The translations under genes and the position numbers were made by a program. Source: Salinisphaera sp002433465 (lineage in GTDB: Bacteria > Pseudomonadota > Gammaproteobacteria > Nevskiales > Salinisphaeraceae). Taken from it: a stretch of DNA of 64,000 nucleotides. The DNA lies in NCBI RefSeq assembly GCF_040361435.1, contig NZ_APNL01000017.1:27936-91935 (forward strand), given 5' to 3'. Within the stretch, counting starts at the first letter, position 1. Every line of letters starts with the position of its first letter. Positions 26,539-37,909 of the stretch are shown here, piece by piece. A model generated the notes under the pieces. That model made no database searches, had not been told where the DNA came from, and saw nothing but the letters and a program-made list of their open reading frames with translations.

Positions 26539-28449
26539 TCACATTTGGAGCAATGGAACTCTGTCTTCTAGCGAAGTCGATCGATCAGAAGCGCGGCTGG
26601 AAATGCGTTCAAGGAGGTCATTGACCACGCCAGCGGCATCGACTAGAGCTGTAGATTTGACGTAGGGTCGGGGCACGATGTAGGTGTAGAACTTCGCGCC
26701 CTCGCAGATTGTTCCGAGTGCCCACGCATTCGGTTGAGGATGGCCATTGCGGTCGATGACGCGTTGATTGCGATCTACGTCGATCCCGCCCGGCGAGTAG
26801 TCTTCGTTCTGGAAGGGGCGAGCGAGTCCGTTATCGATCATCGCTCTCATAAGTGGCGAGATGTCAGTGAGTGGATCGCTATGAGGAATCTGCGCCCTCA
26901 CGAGCACGTCCGCAGCAAAGCACGGGCCTTCCGGAAGTTTGCTGGTTACAGTGAACGCCTTTCTTTCGCTATCAAGCTGCATATCTGGCCCCGGTCCGAA
27001 GTCCATGCAGACGTGCCCCGACTTCACCAGAGCGATCAACTGGCACATTCGATTTAGAGGCGGGCCCACCGCGAGACGATTCATCGCCGGAAGAAAGTTG
27101 CTTTTGAAGCGCCGATGCGAGTCGGCCGTTAGCGCGCCGTGGTCGATGCATGAGCGAAGCACGTCGCGCGTATCACGGAGAACGTCGCAAGCGGCTTTAT
27201 ATGGATTGTCGACGTTGCCTTCGGATGCGTTCTGCACATCGGTTCTAAAGAACCTTAGAAGCCAGTCACGAAACGCTGGGTAATTTGATCGAGCCTCAGA
27301 TGGTATTGGATCACTCAGCTGCGTCCACGACAGCAGTTTCGCGTCTGGAAAGAACGCTGCGCAGATCTCGTCAGCCCGACTCTCATCGCTGTCAGACATT
27401 GAGAGATCAAGCAAACGAGCAAATTGATTGCCCTCACAACGGCTGGCGTGAGAAAGGAAAAATGCGTGGCGCATTTCCCGCATTAGCAACGGCAAAACAT
27501 GCGTCTCGAAATCAAGTTTTCCATGCAGTGTCTTCAACATGGAGACCGCCCTGGGGGTGAAAAAACGCGCTTGATGCTGTTCGTCGTCGCGCTTTCGGTT
27601 GACCGCACGAGCGGAAAGTGGAAGTCCGCTTCGTGAGTACAGGATAATCGAGGGCTCTTTTCCGGATGGATGGTATTTCATCCCATCGCTATTATGTTCC
27701 CTACTGAACCAGCCGCCACGACCGATCGTAAGTGTTGTTACTGCGTCGATCGCAGTCAGGCCCATGCCCTGGATCGCGACCTTCGCGGCTGGCGCCACAT
27801 CTTTTAGTTGTTCGGCCATCCTCGACTTACAAGGAGCCACGTAGCGAAGGTGCGGATTATCCTGCTTATGGTCAGCAACGAACTGCTGACATCGTTTATC
27901 GAACGAGTCCCCTTCTACGCTTGCATGGCCCGTAGTCAGGATCACGTTGTCGACGAAATAGTTCTCGCCGTTCTCAAGAGCTAGGCGAAACTCCCCGCCG
28001 GGTTCGCGTTCGAGTTCCACCGCATTATGCCGAACGGGAATCACGTCGCAATATCGCGCTAATCGTTCAGAAAGATAGCTGTAAACCCATCGCATGTACC
28101 GACCGAACACTTTCCTGGGTAGATAAGTGTTCGGCCCATCGTCAAGATACTTAGGTGCGTTTAGTAATGCCCAGTCATGCAAGTTTGGGCCTGGCAATAT
28201 CGGCCCTGAGTCTTCGACCGTATGGTCCATAAACATAGTGATTTGTGAAGCGACCGTATTAAGCAGCATATGATCTGGCTGCTCGATCTCATGGATGCCC
28301 TCGCCTGAGGCTGTTGGATCGATTAAGTAAATGCGTTGTAGCGGAAACTTTTCACGCAGGCTGGCGAAAGCCGTAAGCCGCTCAAGCACATTGATTCCTC
28401 GAGGCCCCAGGCCGATCAGCGCAAGACTCTCAGCATTGCTCTCCATCAT
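26539..28449 (-). CDS. FAD/NAD(P)-binding flavoprotein of the HpyO/CreE type (possible amino-acid N-oxygenase)
   Basis: 636 residues from ATG 28449, where GAGGG gives a ribosome site; the frame is open to 28488. The N-terminus ALIGLGPRGINVLERL is the dinucleotide-binding signature of the PF13454 family (GxGPRG, residues 13-18). YLIDPTASGEGIHEIEQPDHMLLNTVASQ follows, then an ATG-like VILTTGHAS and a second NAD(P)-type motif IQGMGLTAIDA. Characterised relatives I recall include CreE/FzmM, which oxidise aspartate to nitrosuccinate. The first gene of the operon with the nitronate monooxygenase. Function by homology only; other members are uncharacterised. Confidence 0.72.
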   Translation of the reverse strand: MMESNAESLALIGLGPRGINVLERLTAFASLREKFPLQRIYLIDPTASGEGIHEIEQPDHMLLNTVASQITMFMDHTVEDSGPILPGPNLHDWALLNAPKYLDDGPNTYLPRKVFGRYMRWVYSYLSERLARYCDVIPVRHNAVELEREPGGEFRLALENGENYFVDNVILTTGHASVEGDSFDKRCQQFVADHKQDNPHLRYVAPCKSRMAEQLKDVAPAAKVAIQGMGLTAIDAVTTLTIGRGGWFSREHNSDGMKYHPSGKEPSIILYSRSGLPLSARAVNRKRDDEQHQARFFTPRAVSMLKTLHGKLDFETHVLPLLMREMRHAFFLSHASRCEGNQFARLLDLSMSDSDESRADEICAAFFPDAKLLSWTQLSDPIPSEARSNYPAFRDWLLRFFRTDVQNASEGNVDNPYKAACDVLRDTRDVLRSCIDHGALTADSHRRFKSNFLPAMNRLAVGPPLNRMCQLIALVKSGHVCMDFGPGPDMQLDSERKAFTVTSKLPEGPCFAADVLVRAQIPHSDPLTDISPLMRAMIDNGLARPFQNEDYSPGGIDVDRNQRVIDRNGHPQPNAWALGTICEGAKFYTYIVPRPYVKSTALVDAAGVVNDLLERISSRASDRSTSLEDRVPLLQM

Positions 28450-28650
28450 TCCCGCCCTCACGGTGTGAAAATAATAATTTTCGAACACGAGGTAAAGCTA
28501 AATTATTCAATGGCCATGAGCCAATACTTTTTGATGTTCGTATCAATCGATTAAAGCGATTGCTCGCAGACGGTACTCGGAATTGATCGATAAAAACGCT
28601 CCAATTCGATCGGCGGTGTTGCATCGAAATCGTGGCGCATTAGGCGGGGC

Positions 28651-29694
28651 TGTAGGTGTGACCTCTCAGTAGATTGTTCATCCGAGCCGCAAGCCTTGAA
28701 GCTGATGGGTGCTGAAATCCGTCAGACGTAAGGAGCGACCCGGATGAACACGCAAAAGAATGCGCGACTCACGACGCACAGTCGACAGGTGCTGGTGCGG
28801 CGCGTGGTCGAACAAGGACTCAGCCCTGTCGATGTCGCCCAGGCCATGGCCGTTAGTCCACGCACCGTCTACAAATGGTTGGATCGCTATCGACGCGAAG
28901 GCTGGGCCGGGTTGGCGGATCGAAGCTGTCGACCGCGACGGTGTCCGCACCGGCTGAGCCAAGCGCAGCGCAGCCGTATTATCCGGTTGCGCCGACAACG
29001 GCTTATTTATCGCGCGATCGTGCGCCAGACCGGCGTGCCCCGCGCGACGGTTGCGCGCGTGCTTCAACGCGCCGGCTTGAATCGATTGTCGGCGCTTGAA
29101 CCCTCACAGCCTGCGCAGCGCTACGAACACGCCGCGCCGGGCGATCTATTGCACCTAGATATCAAGAAAGTGAATCGTTTTACGCGCCCCGGCCATCGCG
29201 TCACGGGCGATCGACGCGGCAAGTCCCGCGGTGCCGGCTGGGACTATGTCCATATGGCCATCGATGACCACAGCCGGGTCGCGCACGCCACGATCTGGCC
29301 GGACGAGACCGCGGCCAGCGCGGTCCGAGCGCTAATGGCGGCCTTGCGTTACTACCGTCGTCTGGGCGTGCGGTTCAAAGCGGTGCTCACTGATAATGGC
29401 GCCTGTTATCAATCCAGGCGCTTTGCCAAGGCCTGTCGTCGACTCGGACTCAAACACAGGCGCACGCAGGCGTACCGGCCGCGTACCAACGTCAAGACCG
29501 AACGCTGGATCCAGACCGCGCTACACGAATGGGCGTATGCCCATGTCTATCAGAACGCCGACGAGCCCGCGGCCTATCTGCCGTACTGGCTGCATGACTA
29601 CAACTGGCACCGACCCCATGCCAGCCTGAAGCACAAACCACCGATCAGCCGCCTGGGCTTATCCGTGAACAATGTGGTGGGTTTACACAACTAG
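28651..29694 (+). mobile_element. IS481-like insertion sequence
   Basis: The left end TGTAGGTGTGACC...ATTGTTCA (28651-28680) and the right end, read inverted, TGTGTAAACCCACC...ATTGTTCA (29689-29666), form an imperfect inverted repeat. One intact transposase lies between them. TAGGC occurs just outside both ends (28641-28645, 29692-29696), but the offset is uneven, so a target duplication is not certain. Confidence 0.7.
28744..29694 (+). CDS. IS481-family transposase, intact
   Basis: 316 residues. N-terminal helix-turn-helix (QGLSPVDVAQAMAVSPRTVYKWLDRY) and a DDE core with Asp139 (LLHLDIKKV), Asp217 (VLTDNG) and Glu253 (VKTERW). The Asp-Glu spacing is 35 intervening residues as expected. The C-terminus YNWHRPHASLKHKPPISRL is a family signature. 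GC-rich unlike the genes to its left, so it probably joined the island separately. No disabling mutation seen. Confidence 0.9.
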   Translation: MNTQKNARLTTHSRQVLVRRVVEQGLSPVDVAQAMAVSPRTVYKWLDRYRREGWAGLADRSCRPRRCPHRLSQAQRSRIIRLRRQRLIYRAIVRQTGVPRATVARVLQRAGLNRLSALEPSQPAQRYEHAAPGDLLHLDIKKVNRFTRPGHRVTGDRRGKSRGAGWDYVHMAIDDHSRVAHATIWPDETAASAVRALMAALRYYRRLGVRFKAVLTDNGACYQSRRFAKACRRLGLKHRRTQAYRPRTNVKTERWIQTALHEWAYAHVYQNADEPAAYLPYWLHDYNWHRPHASLKHKPPISRLGLSVNNVVGLHN

Positions 29695-29767
29695 GCCACC
29701 TATCCCTTTTGGATACCCAACCGCCTAAACCGGAGTGCAGTAGCCCCCTGCGGGACACTACGGGCAC

Positions 29768-29801
29768 AAAAAAAGCCCGGCAGCGCTGGGCTTACCGGGC
29801 T
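29768..29801 (-). terminator. terminator of tRNA-Ala
   Basis: On the minus strand AGCCCGG (29801-29795) pairs with CCGGGCT (29780-29774), with an inner helix possible, followed by a T7 tract (29774-29768). It lies 27 bp after the tRNA 3' end. Confidence 0.8.
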
Positions 29802-29827
29802 TCTGTAGATCACGTTGGACCCTGTAC

Positions 29828-29903
<76 letters not shown>

Positions 29904-29939
29904 AGATTCTGTGCCCGCATCCCTGCGAGCGAGCGGCGT

Positions 29940-29967
29940 ATGATAGCAGGCTTATGCCTGTTGCCAA
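29940..29967 (-). promoter_or_regulatory. probable promoter of tRNA-Ala
   Basis: On the minus strand TTGGCA (29967-29962), 16-base spacer, TATCAT (29945-29940), 36 bases before the tRNA 5' end. It overlaps the start of the divergent TIGR04282-like gene. Confidence 0.45.
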
Positions 29968-30682
29968 CCCCCTTTTTTCTGCAAAGCCGCAAAGCCCGCC
30001 ACGAGCGGATTTCGCGATCTGGGTGTTCGCCAAGGCACCGATCGTCGGCCAGTGTAAGACGCGCCTGGCGCGCCAGCTCGGTAACGTACGCGCGACGCGG
30101 CTGTATCGCGCGATGCTTGAACACGCGGTGGCCCGTGCCTGTGCCCTGGCGCCCGGCCGAGTGACGCTGGCCTGTTCACCAAGCCCGCGCCACCCCGTGT
30201 TTGTACGCCTGGCCGCGCGTTATGGCGTCATACGACGGCGCCAGGCCAATGGGCCTCTGGGCTATCGCATGGCCCAGGGCGTACGTCAGGCGCTGCAAAT
30301 GAGCGACCGGGTGATACTCATGGGCACCGATCAACCTGAACTTGAAGGTTCTTGGCTGGATCAGGCCCTGGCGCAGCTCAGGCACGGCCACAGCGCATGG
30401 CTAGCGCCTACGCACGACGGCGGTTACTGGGCGATCGGGCTATGCCGGGCCAACGCCCGCGTTTTCCGTGGACCGGCGTGGAGTACTTCGCGGGTGGCGC
30501 GAACTACCCGAACGCGCGCTCTGGCTCTGGGGCTCGACCTCGAGCGCCTGCCCGCGCGCCGGGATATCGACGAGGGCCGGGATTGGCAGCAGCTATCGCG
30601 GGGGCTGCGCGCCCCGCTGGCACGGGCGGCGAGCATGCCGGGGCGCGGACCGCCCGGACCTTCTTACGATCCGGGCGAATAG
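29954..30682 (+). CDS. TIGR04282/DUF2064 glycosyltransferase-like protein
   Basis: 242 residues. VFAKAPIVGQCKTRLARQLG near the N-terminus, VILMGTDQPEL in the middle and APTHDGGYWAIGL are diagnostic for the TIGR04282 family (CofC-like nucleotidyltransferase fold). In some bacteria the family lies beside arsenosugar or glycosyltransferase genes, but no partner is present here and the reaction is unknown. The last ~30 residues are Pro/Gly/Arg-rich. ATG 29954 lies within the tRNA promoter region. Confidence 0.78.
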   Translation: MPVANPLFSAKPQSPPRADFAIWVFAKAPIVGQCKTRLARQLGNVRATRLYRAMLEHAVARACALAPGRVTLACSPSPRHPVFVRLAARYGVIRRRQANGPLGYRMAQGVRQALQMSDRVILMGTDQPELEGSWLDQALAQLRHGHSAWLAPTHDGGYWAIGLCRANARVFRGPAWSTSRVARTTRTRALALGLDLERLPARRDIDEGRDWQQLSRGLRAPLARAASMPGRGPPGPSYDPGE

Positions 30683-30718
30683 CCGCCGCGCCACGCAGGC
30701 ACGGCACAGGAGGCGCTC

Positions 30719-31897
30719 TTAGCCGGCTTCGGCGGCGCCGTTGCCGGCGCTGGCCTGGCGCACGCTACGGAAATAGCGATCCAGCCATTCGTTCAGATCG
30801 GTAAACATTTGCGCAATTTCCTGCTCGCCCGGTGCCTCGTCTGCGTTATCGAGTTCCACCGTGATCACCGGGATGCCCTGCATACGCGATGCGTAGTTGC
30901 CCAGCGAACCGGGATAGACGCCCAGGCGATGCAGATTCAGGCTCCCCATCTTGCGCGGCGCGGGAAAGTCGCCGTCGTAGTCGAGCAGGCCGTACGGCGC
31001 ATGCAGCGAGATGATCACATCCGGCTTGAACTCGCGAACCTGCTCGGCCAGCCACTTGTTTTCCGGCTCGCTGCCCGCGCTTTCACCCGGGAAACGACGT
31101 TTTTCGAAGCCGACGCGGCGCCAGTAATCGCGCGACTCCTTGGCCCAGCCGGCGGTGGGCAGATTACGGTTGAGATCGACACCGTTGGCGTTCACACGCG
31201 TCGGCGGCTCGTGGAAAAGACCGTCCGGGTTGAGCACCGGGGCAACCTGCCACGCATACGGCGTGCCCTTGTCGGCGATGATGTTCATCCAGCTGAATAC
31301 CGTGCCGACCGAACTGAGTTCATCGCCGTGGGTGGCGGCAATCAGCAGAACCCGCCCCGACTGGGATTGCTGCTTGGAGGGCTCGATCTTGCGCATCACC
31401 AGCGGGCGGCCGTTAACCGACTTGTGGCCCGAGTCCGCGAAAGCGCCGGACATGCAGTCCGAGGTATCCACCCCGCCCACGCGCTCGGCAAGCTCGCGAC
31501 ACCAGCCGGCCACCACATCGCTCGGCGGCATGTTCGCGCCGGCGAGCTGGACGATGCCCTGACGGCCGATGAACTGCAGATTGGGCATGAACTGCGGTGG
31601 CTCGGGCTCGGGCGCCGGCTCGTTCGCGGCCATCTGGTCATCGCCCGGTTCTTGTGGACTCTCGATGCGGGCGTCGGCAGAGGATTCCACCACCTCCTTG
31701 TCGGGCTGGTTCTGTGCCACCTGTTCCGGCGCGCTGGCCTCCGGCTCGGAGCCCTCATCGGAGAAATTATAGGTGACCAGTACGGTGACCAGTGCCACCA
31801 GCACCATGCTGCCGATCCACCCGGCGACGAGCACCTTGGGATTCGGATTCGCGCCGCCCTGGGCGCTGCCCTTTTTCTTGAAAGATCCGTTAGCCAT
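30719..31897 (-). CDS. membrane-anchored M14-family zinc peptidase (MpaA-like)
   Basis: 392 residues. One N-terminal membrane anchor (about residues 21-44) precedes a ~60-residue Glu/Pro-rich linker and an M14 carboxypeptidase-like domain. Zinc ligands are His190, Glu193 (ATHGDE) and His299 (SLHAPYG); Arg244 (DLNRN) and catalytic Glu349 (TVELDN) are also present. The topology puts the enzyme in the periplasm. The closest role model is MpaA, which cuts gamma-D-Glu-Dap in murein peptides, but MpaA is cytoplasmic, so location differs. Five bases separate it from the upstream LOG gene. Confidence 0.8.
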   Translation of the reverse strand: MANGSFKKKGSAQGGANPNPKVLVAGWIGSMVLVALVTVLVTYNFSDEGSEPEASAPEQVAQNQPDKEVVESSADARIESPQEPGDDQMAANEPAPEPEPPQFMPNLQFIGRQGIVQLAGANMPPSDVVAGWCRELAERVGGVDTSDCMSGAFADSGHKSVNGRPLVMRKIEPSKQQSQSGRVLLIAATHGDELSSVGTVFSWMNIIADKGTPYAWQVAPVLNPDGLFHEPPTRVNANGVDLNRNLPTAGWAKESRDYWRRVGFEKRRFPGESAGSEPENKWLAEQVREFKPDVIISLHAPYGLLDYDGDFPAPRKMGSLNLHRLGVYPGSLGNYASRMQGIPVITVELDNADEAPGEQEIAQMFTDLNEWLDRYFRSVRQASAGNGAAEAG

Positions 31898-31902
31898 GAC
31901 AG

Positions 31903-32643
31903 TCAGCCGTGCCGGCTTTGTGCGGTCACCGTATCCTGCGCAAGCGCATCGGTGAGGAAATCAAATGCGTCATCGACCGAGTCTGCCCGATAGAACAGGT
32001 CGATGTCGCGCTCTGCTATCAGCCCCATTTCCACGAACACATCGAAATCGATGAGTCGATCCCAGAACTTCTTACCATAGAGTACAACCGGGATACGCGG
32101 CTGTTTGCCGGTCTGTATCAGTGTGAGCATCTCGAACAGTTCGTCCATGGTGCCGAAGCCGCCCGGAAATATGATCAGCGCCTTGGCGACGTTCATGAAC
32201 CAGAACTTGCGCATGAAGAAGTATTTAAACTCGAAGTTCAGCTCATCGCTGATATACGCGTTCGCCCCCTGCTCATGCGGCAGCTCGATATTGTAGCCCA
32301 TCGACAGATCGCGGTTGACGTCCGCCGCCCCCCGATTGGCCGCTTCCATGATGCCCGGCCCACCGCCGGTACACACATAGTAATGGGAATCGGCGTCGTG
32401 TGTCTGCATGGTCCAGCGCGTCATTCGCGCTGCCAGCTCGCGGGCTTCTGCATAGAAGTCCACGGTATCGTCGACCGGATCGGGTTCGATCGGACGCAGA
32501 CGCGCCGAGCCCCAGAATATCAACGCACGATGCACATTGAGTTCTTTCAACCGCGCTCTGGGTTCGAGATATTCGGAGAGAAGGCGCAGCGAGCGCGCCT
32601 CATCGCTGAGCATGAACTCAGCGTCTTCATAGGCCTTGGTCAT
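31903..32643 (-). CDS. LOG-family protein (TIGR00730-like)
   Basis: 246 residues. GGGPGIMEAANRGA (93-106) and PGGFGTMDE (160-168) are the two nucleotide-binding/catalytic motifs of LOG proteins. Family members hydrolyse nucleoside 5'-monophosphates to base and ribose 5-phosphate (cytokinin-activation chemistry) or act on related substrates. The ~35-residue N-terminal helix extension fits the longer bacterial subgroup. First gene of a two-gene unit with the M14 peptidase, divergent from clpB. Confidence 0.88.
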   Translation of the reverse strand: MTKAYEDAEFMLSDEARSLRLLSEYLEPRARLKELNVHRALIFWGSARLRPIEPDPVDDTVDFYAEARELAARMTRWTMQTHDADSHYYVCTGGGPGIMEAANRGAADVNRDLSMGYNIELPHEQGANAYISDELNFEFKYFFMRKFWFMNVAKALIIFPGGFGTMDELFEMLTLIQTGKQPRIPVVLYGKKFWDRLIDFDVFVEMGLIAERDIDLFYRADSVDDAFDFLTDALAQDTVTAQSRHG

Positions 32644-32767
32644 TCAAACCCCGGTGAGGTCAAATCGTCGTGTGCCGGATTCGGCGCTCGCGCGAGTATA
32701 TCAGCGTGAAAACGGCCGCCGGCGATCTGTGCTGACATGAATCAATTCGTCATGTTTCAAACGATGG

Positions 32768-32795
32768 TTGAATTGTTTGCGATCGGACCTATAAC
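32768..32795 (+). promoter_or_regulatory. promoter of clpB
   Basis: TTGAAT (32768-32773), 16-base spacer, TATAAC (32790-32795). The -35 GTTGAA and the CCTATAA around the -10 also partly resemble a sigma-32 promoter (CTTGAA...CCCCAT), which would suit a heat-shock gene. ATG is 67 bp downstream. Confidence 0.5.
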
Positions 32796-32862
32796 AGGAC
32801 GTAATACCGGGCACAGCCATCGCAATCGCTGTGCCACACCAGTCAAAGAGGGATAGCACCAC

Positions 32863-35448
<2,586 letters not shown>

Positions 35449-35466
35449 CGAAGGCGGCCAAGCCGA

Positions 35467-35506
35467 ACTCACCCGCGCCTACGGTTGTAGCGCGGGTGAG
35501 TTTTTT
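35467..35506 (+). terminator. rho-independent terminator of clpB
   Basis: ACTCACCCGCGC (35467-35478) pairs perfectly with GCGCGGGTGAGT (35490-35501), followed by a six-T run. Confidence 0.9.
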
Positions 35507-35579
35507 CATGCAGGCCGTTTTGCCTAGCGCCAGGCCGAGAACGCCAGTGTCCCGCTGACAGCAACCGCGTGCGGCCCGG

Positions 35580-36542
35580 TCACAGCTCGGCGATCGTTTC
35601 CCGCATGCGCTTGCGCATCTGAGCATCAGGGAGTTTGCCGTAGCCGGCATGCATGTTATCGCGCAGGTGTTTCGGGTCGCTGGTGGCCGGAATCACGGCG
35701 GTGACGCTTTCGTTGGCAAGCACATATTTGAGCGCGAACTGGGCCCAGGAGAAGCAGTCGAATTCCTTCGCGTACTCGGGCAGCGCCTGGCCCCGGGTCT
35801 GGCCGAATATGCGGCCATCGTTGAAGGCGCGGTTCACCAGCACCGCAATGCCGTGGTCGGCGGCCAGCGGCAGCAGCCGTTTTTCGGCATCGGGCGTGAT
35901 GATCGAATAGTTGAACTGGACAAAGTCCATGTCCTTGGTCGCCATCTGGTGTTCCAGCTCGTCGAAGGCGCTGGTCAGATAATGGGTGATGCCGATATAG
36001 CGCACCCGCCCCTCTTCCTTGAGTTGTTTGAGCGTCGCCCACTGGTTGTCCAGACCAATGAAGTTGTGGATCTGCAGCAGATCGATCGGCTCACCCAGCG
36101 CATCGATGGAGGCACGAAACTGGTCCAGCGTCTGCTCGCGACTGCGCTTGCGCACCTTGGTGGCCATGAACAGCTGGTCTCGTACGCCGGTTTGCCGGGC
36201 GATATTGCCGATATTGGTTTCGGCGTTGCTATAGGACGGCGAGGTATCGACCAGCGTGCCGCCCATGGCCACGAACTGCTTCATCACCTCGGCCAGATCC
36301 GCCTGCGTGGCGGGGTCGCGGGTTTCGAAGGAACCGGACGAGCCCATGCCGATCACCGGAATCTTTTCGCCGGTGGCCGGGATGGCGCGTTGGCGCATGG
36401 CCTGGTCGGCGGCTTCGGCCTCGATCTGCGCAGCCAGCGAAAGCTGCCAGGGCATCGCAGCCAGCCCGGCCCCGGCCACGCCATAGCCGAGCAGGCGACG
36501 ACGGCTGAACGGCTTGTCGAATATCGAATCATCTCGGCTCAT
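35580..36542 (-). CDS. Tat-exported aldo/keto reductase
   Basis: 320 residues from ATG 36542, which overlaps the stop of the upstream carrier gene (ATGA). A twin-arginine signal FSRRRLLG with a hydrophobic stretch follows at residues 12-40, so the enzyme is likely folded with cofactor and exported to the periplasm. The AKR tetrad is recognisable: Asp and Tyr in LVDTSPSYSNAE, Lys in ATKVRKR and His in LLQIHNF. Substrate unknown. The upstream open frame before this ATG is a shadow of the carrier gene's end. Confidence 0.83.
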   Translation of the reverse strand: MSRDDSIFDKPFSRRRLLGYGVAGAGLAAMPWQLSLAAQIEAEAADQAMRQRAIPATGEKIPVIGMGSSGSFETRDPATQADLAEVMKQFVAMGGTLVDTSPSYSNAETNIGNIARQTGVRDQLFMATKVRKRSREQTLDQFRASIDALGEPIDLLQIHNFIGLDNQWATLKQLKEEGRVRYIGITHYLTSAFDELEHQMATKDMDFVQFNYSIITPDAEKRLLPLAADHGIAVLVNRAFNDGRIFGQTRGQALPEYAKEFDCFSWAQFALKYVLANESVTAVIPATSDPKHLRDNMHAGYGKLPDAQMRKRMRETIAEL

Positions 36543-37834
36543 AGTCCACCTCGGTGCAGTTGGTTTGGGGTATGTTCGTGGTTTGCCTGTTCGCGGGCAC
36601 GGCGTGCGCGCCCGAGCATGAGGCCGCATAGCGCCCAGAGCGTTGCCAGCGGTACTGCGGCAAAGGCCAGCGCCGACAGGCCGAGCCCGACGGCTGATAA
36701 ACCGGTGAAAAGCCAGCCGCTGGCTGCATCGCCGCCGCGATAGACGACGGTGTCGATGAAGTTCTTGGCCTTGTACTTGTCTTCGCTGCTGACCACCGAA
36801 AACAGCATTTCGCGGGCCGGCTTCGTGATTGCATAGTTGCCGGCACGCCGCGCCACCTGGAAGACCACCAGCACCGCGAGCGTCGGCGCCACGCCCAGCG
36901 CAGCAAAGCCGGCCGCGACCGCGACCGGAATCATGGCCAGGGCGATCGGCAGGCCCAGCCAGGCCACCAGGCGCGCCGTGGCAAAGAACTGTAGTGCCAG
37001 GGTCAGACTGTTGGTGGCCAGGTCCATCGCCGCGAACACCTGGGTACGCTGTGCGCTGTCGTCAAAGGCGTTCTCGACGATGCGTGCCTGTTCGAAATAC
37101 AAGAACGTGGACAGCGCCGAATAGAACACGATGAACACACAGATGCCGAGCAGGTACGGCGAACGGGCCACATGGGTCGCGCCGGCCCATACGCTTTCAC
37201 TGCGCACGCGGGCAGCAGGCGGCGCGCCGCTGCGGCCACCGGTGCACTGCATGACCTGCAGCGCACAGACCACCGCCGCAATCAGCAACGCCGCCGACAA
37301 AGGCAACAGATTGACCGGCCCGAGGTATTCGACCAGCAGCGTGGTCAGGCCCGGACCGGCGATGGCGCCGAGACTGCCGCCCGCCGCAATCAGTCCGAAC
37401 AGACGTAGCGCCTGGGCCTGGTCGAACATGTCGTTCATCACGCTCCAGAACAGCGAAATGACGAACAGGTTGAATACGCTCACCCATACGAAGAACGCGC
37501 GCGCGACCCAGGTCGGCGCGACCTCGGCGCGCAGCAACAAGAAGAACACCAGCAGGTTGACGACGAAAAAACCATAGCTGGCGATCACCACGCCGCGCCG
37601 CGAAAAGCGCGCCACGGCCCAGCCAAAGGCCGGCACCACCGCCAGCATGAGCAGGAACGTGGCCGAGAACACCCAGGCCAGCGCGTCCACCCCGCCCTGG
37701 ATGCCCATCTCATCGCGCAGCGGGCGCAGGATGTAGTAGCCGCACAGCAGGCAGAAGAAATAGGCAAACGACCAGGCCACCGGCCCGAATTCGCCGCGCT
37801 CGAGCTTGAGGGCCCGTGCGAGCCGGCCGGTCAT
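36539..37834 (-). CDS. ATP/ADP translocase-like (COG3202-type) MFS carrier
   Basis: 431 residues with 12 membrane helices. The N-terminal YFFCLLCGYYILRPLRDEMG is the hallmark of the proteobacterial proteins annotated as NTP/NDP exchange-type MFS carriers, related to the Tlc translocases of intracellular parasites. ITKPAREMLFSVVSSEDKYKAKNFIDT is also typical. In a free-living bacterium it is unlikely to import host ATP; its substrate is unknown. Coupled by overlapping codons to the Tat-exported reductase downstream. Confidence 0.8.
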   Translation of the reverse strand: MTGRLARALKLERGEFGPVAWSFAYFFCLLCGYYILRPLRDEMGIQGGVDALAWVFSATFLLMLAVVPAFGWAVARFSRRGVVIASYGFFVVNLLVFFLLLRAEVAPTWVARAFFVWVSVFNLFVISLFWSVMNDMFDQAQALRLFGLIAAGGSLGAIAGPGLTTLLVEYLGPVNLLPLSAALLIAAVVCALQVMQCTGGRSGAPPAARVRSESVWAGATHVARSPYLLGICVFIVFYSALSTFLYFEQARIVENAFDDSAQRTQVFAAMDLATNSLTLALQFFATARLVAWLGLPIALAMIPVAVAAGFAALGVAPTLAVLVVFQVARRAGNYAITKPAREMLFSVVSSEDKYKAKNFIDTVVYRGGDAASGWLFTGLSAVGLGLSALAFAAVPLATLWALCGLMLGRARRAREQANHEHTPNQLHRGGL

Positions 37835-37909
37835 ATCTTTGCCTGCTGCGAGAAGGTGTTGTGCATACCGCCTGCCGCGATTGAAAGCATGAGTAATAGA
37901 CCTTACCTA

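Noticed and set aside
28641..29696. TAGGC as a target-site duplication of the IS481-like element
   Set aside because: The distance from each repeat to the element end differs by several bases, so it does not fit a clean duplication.
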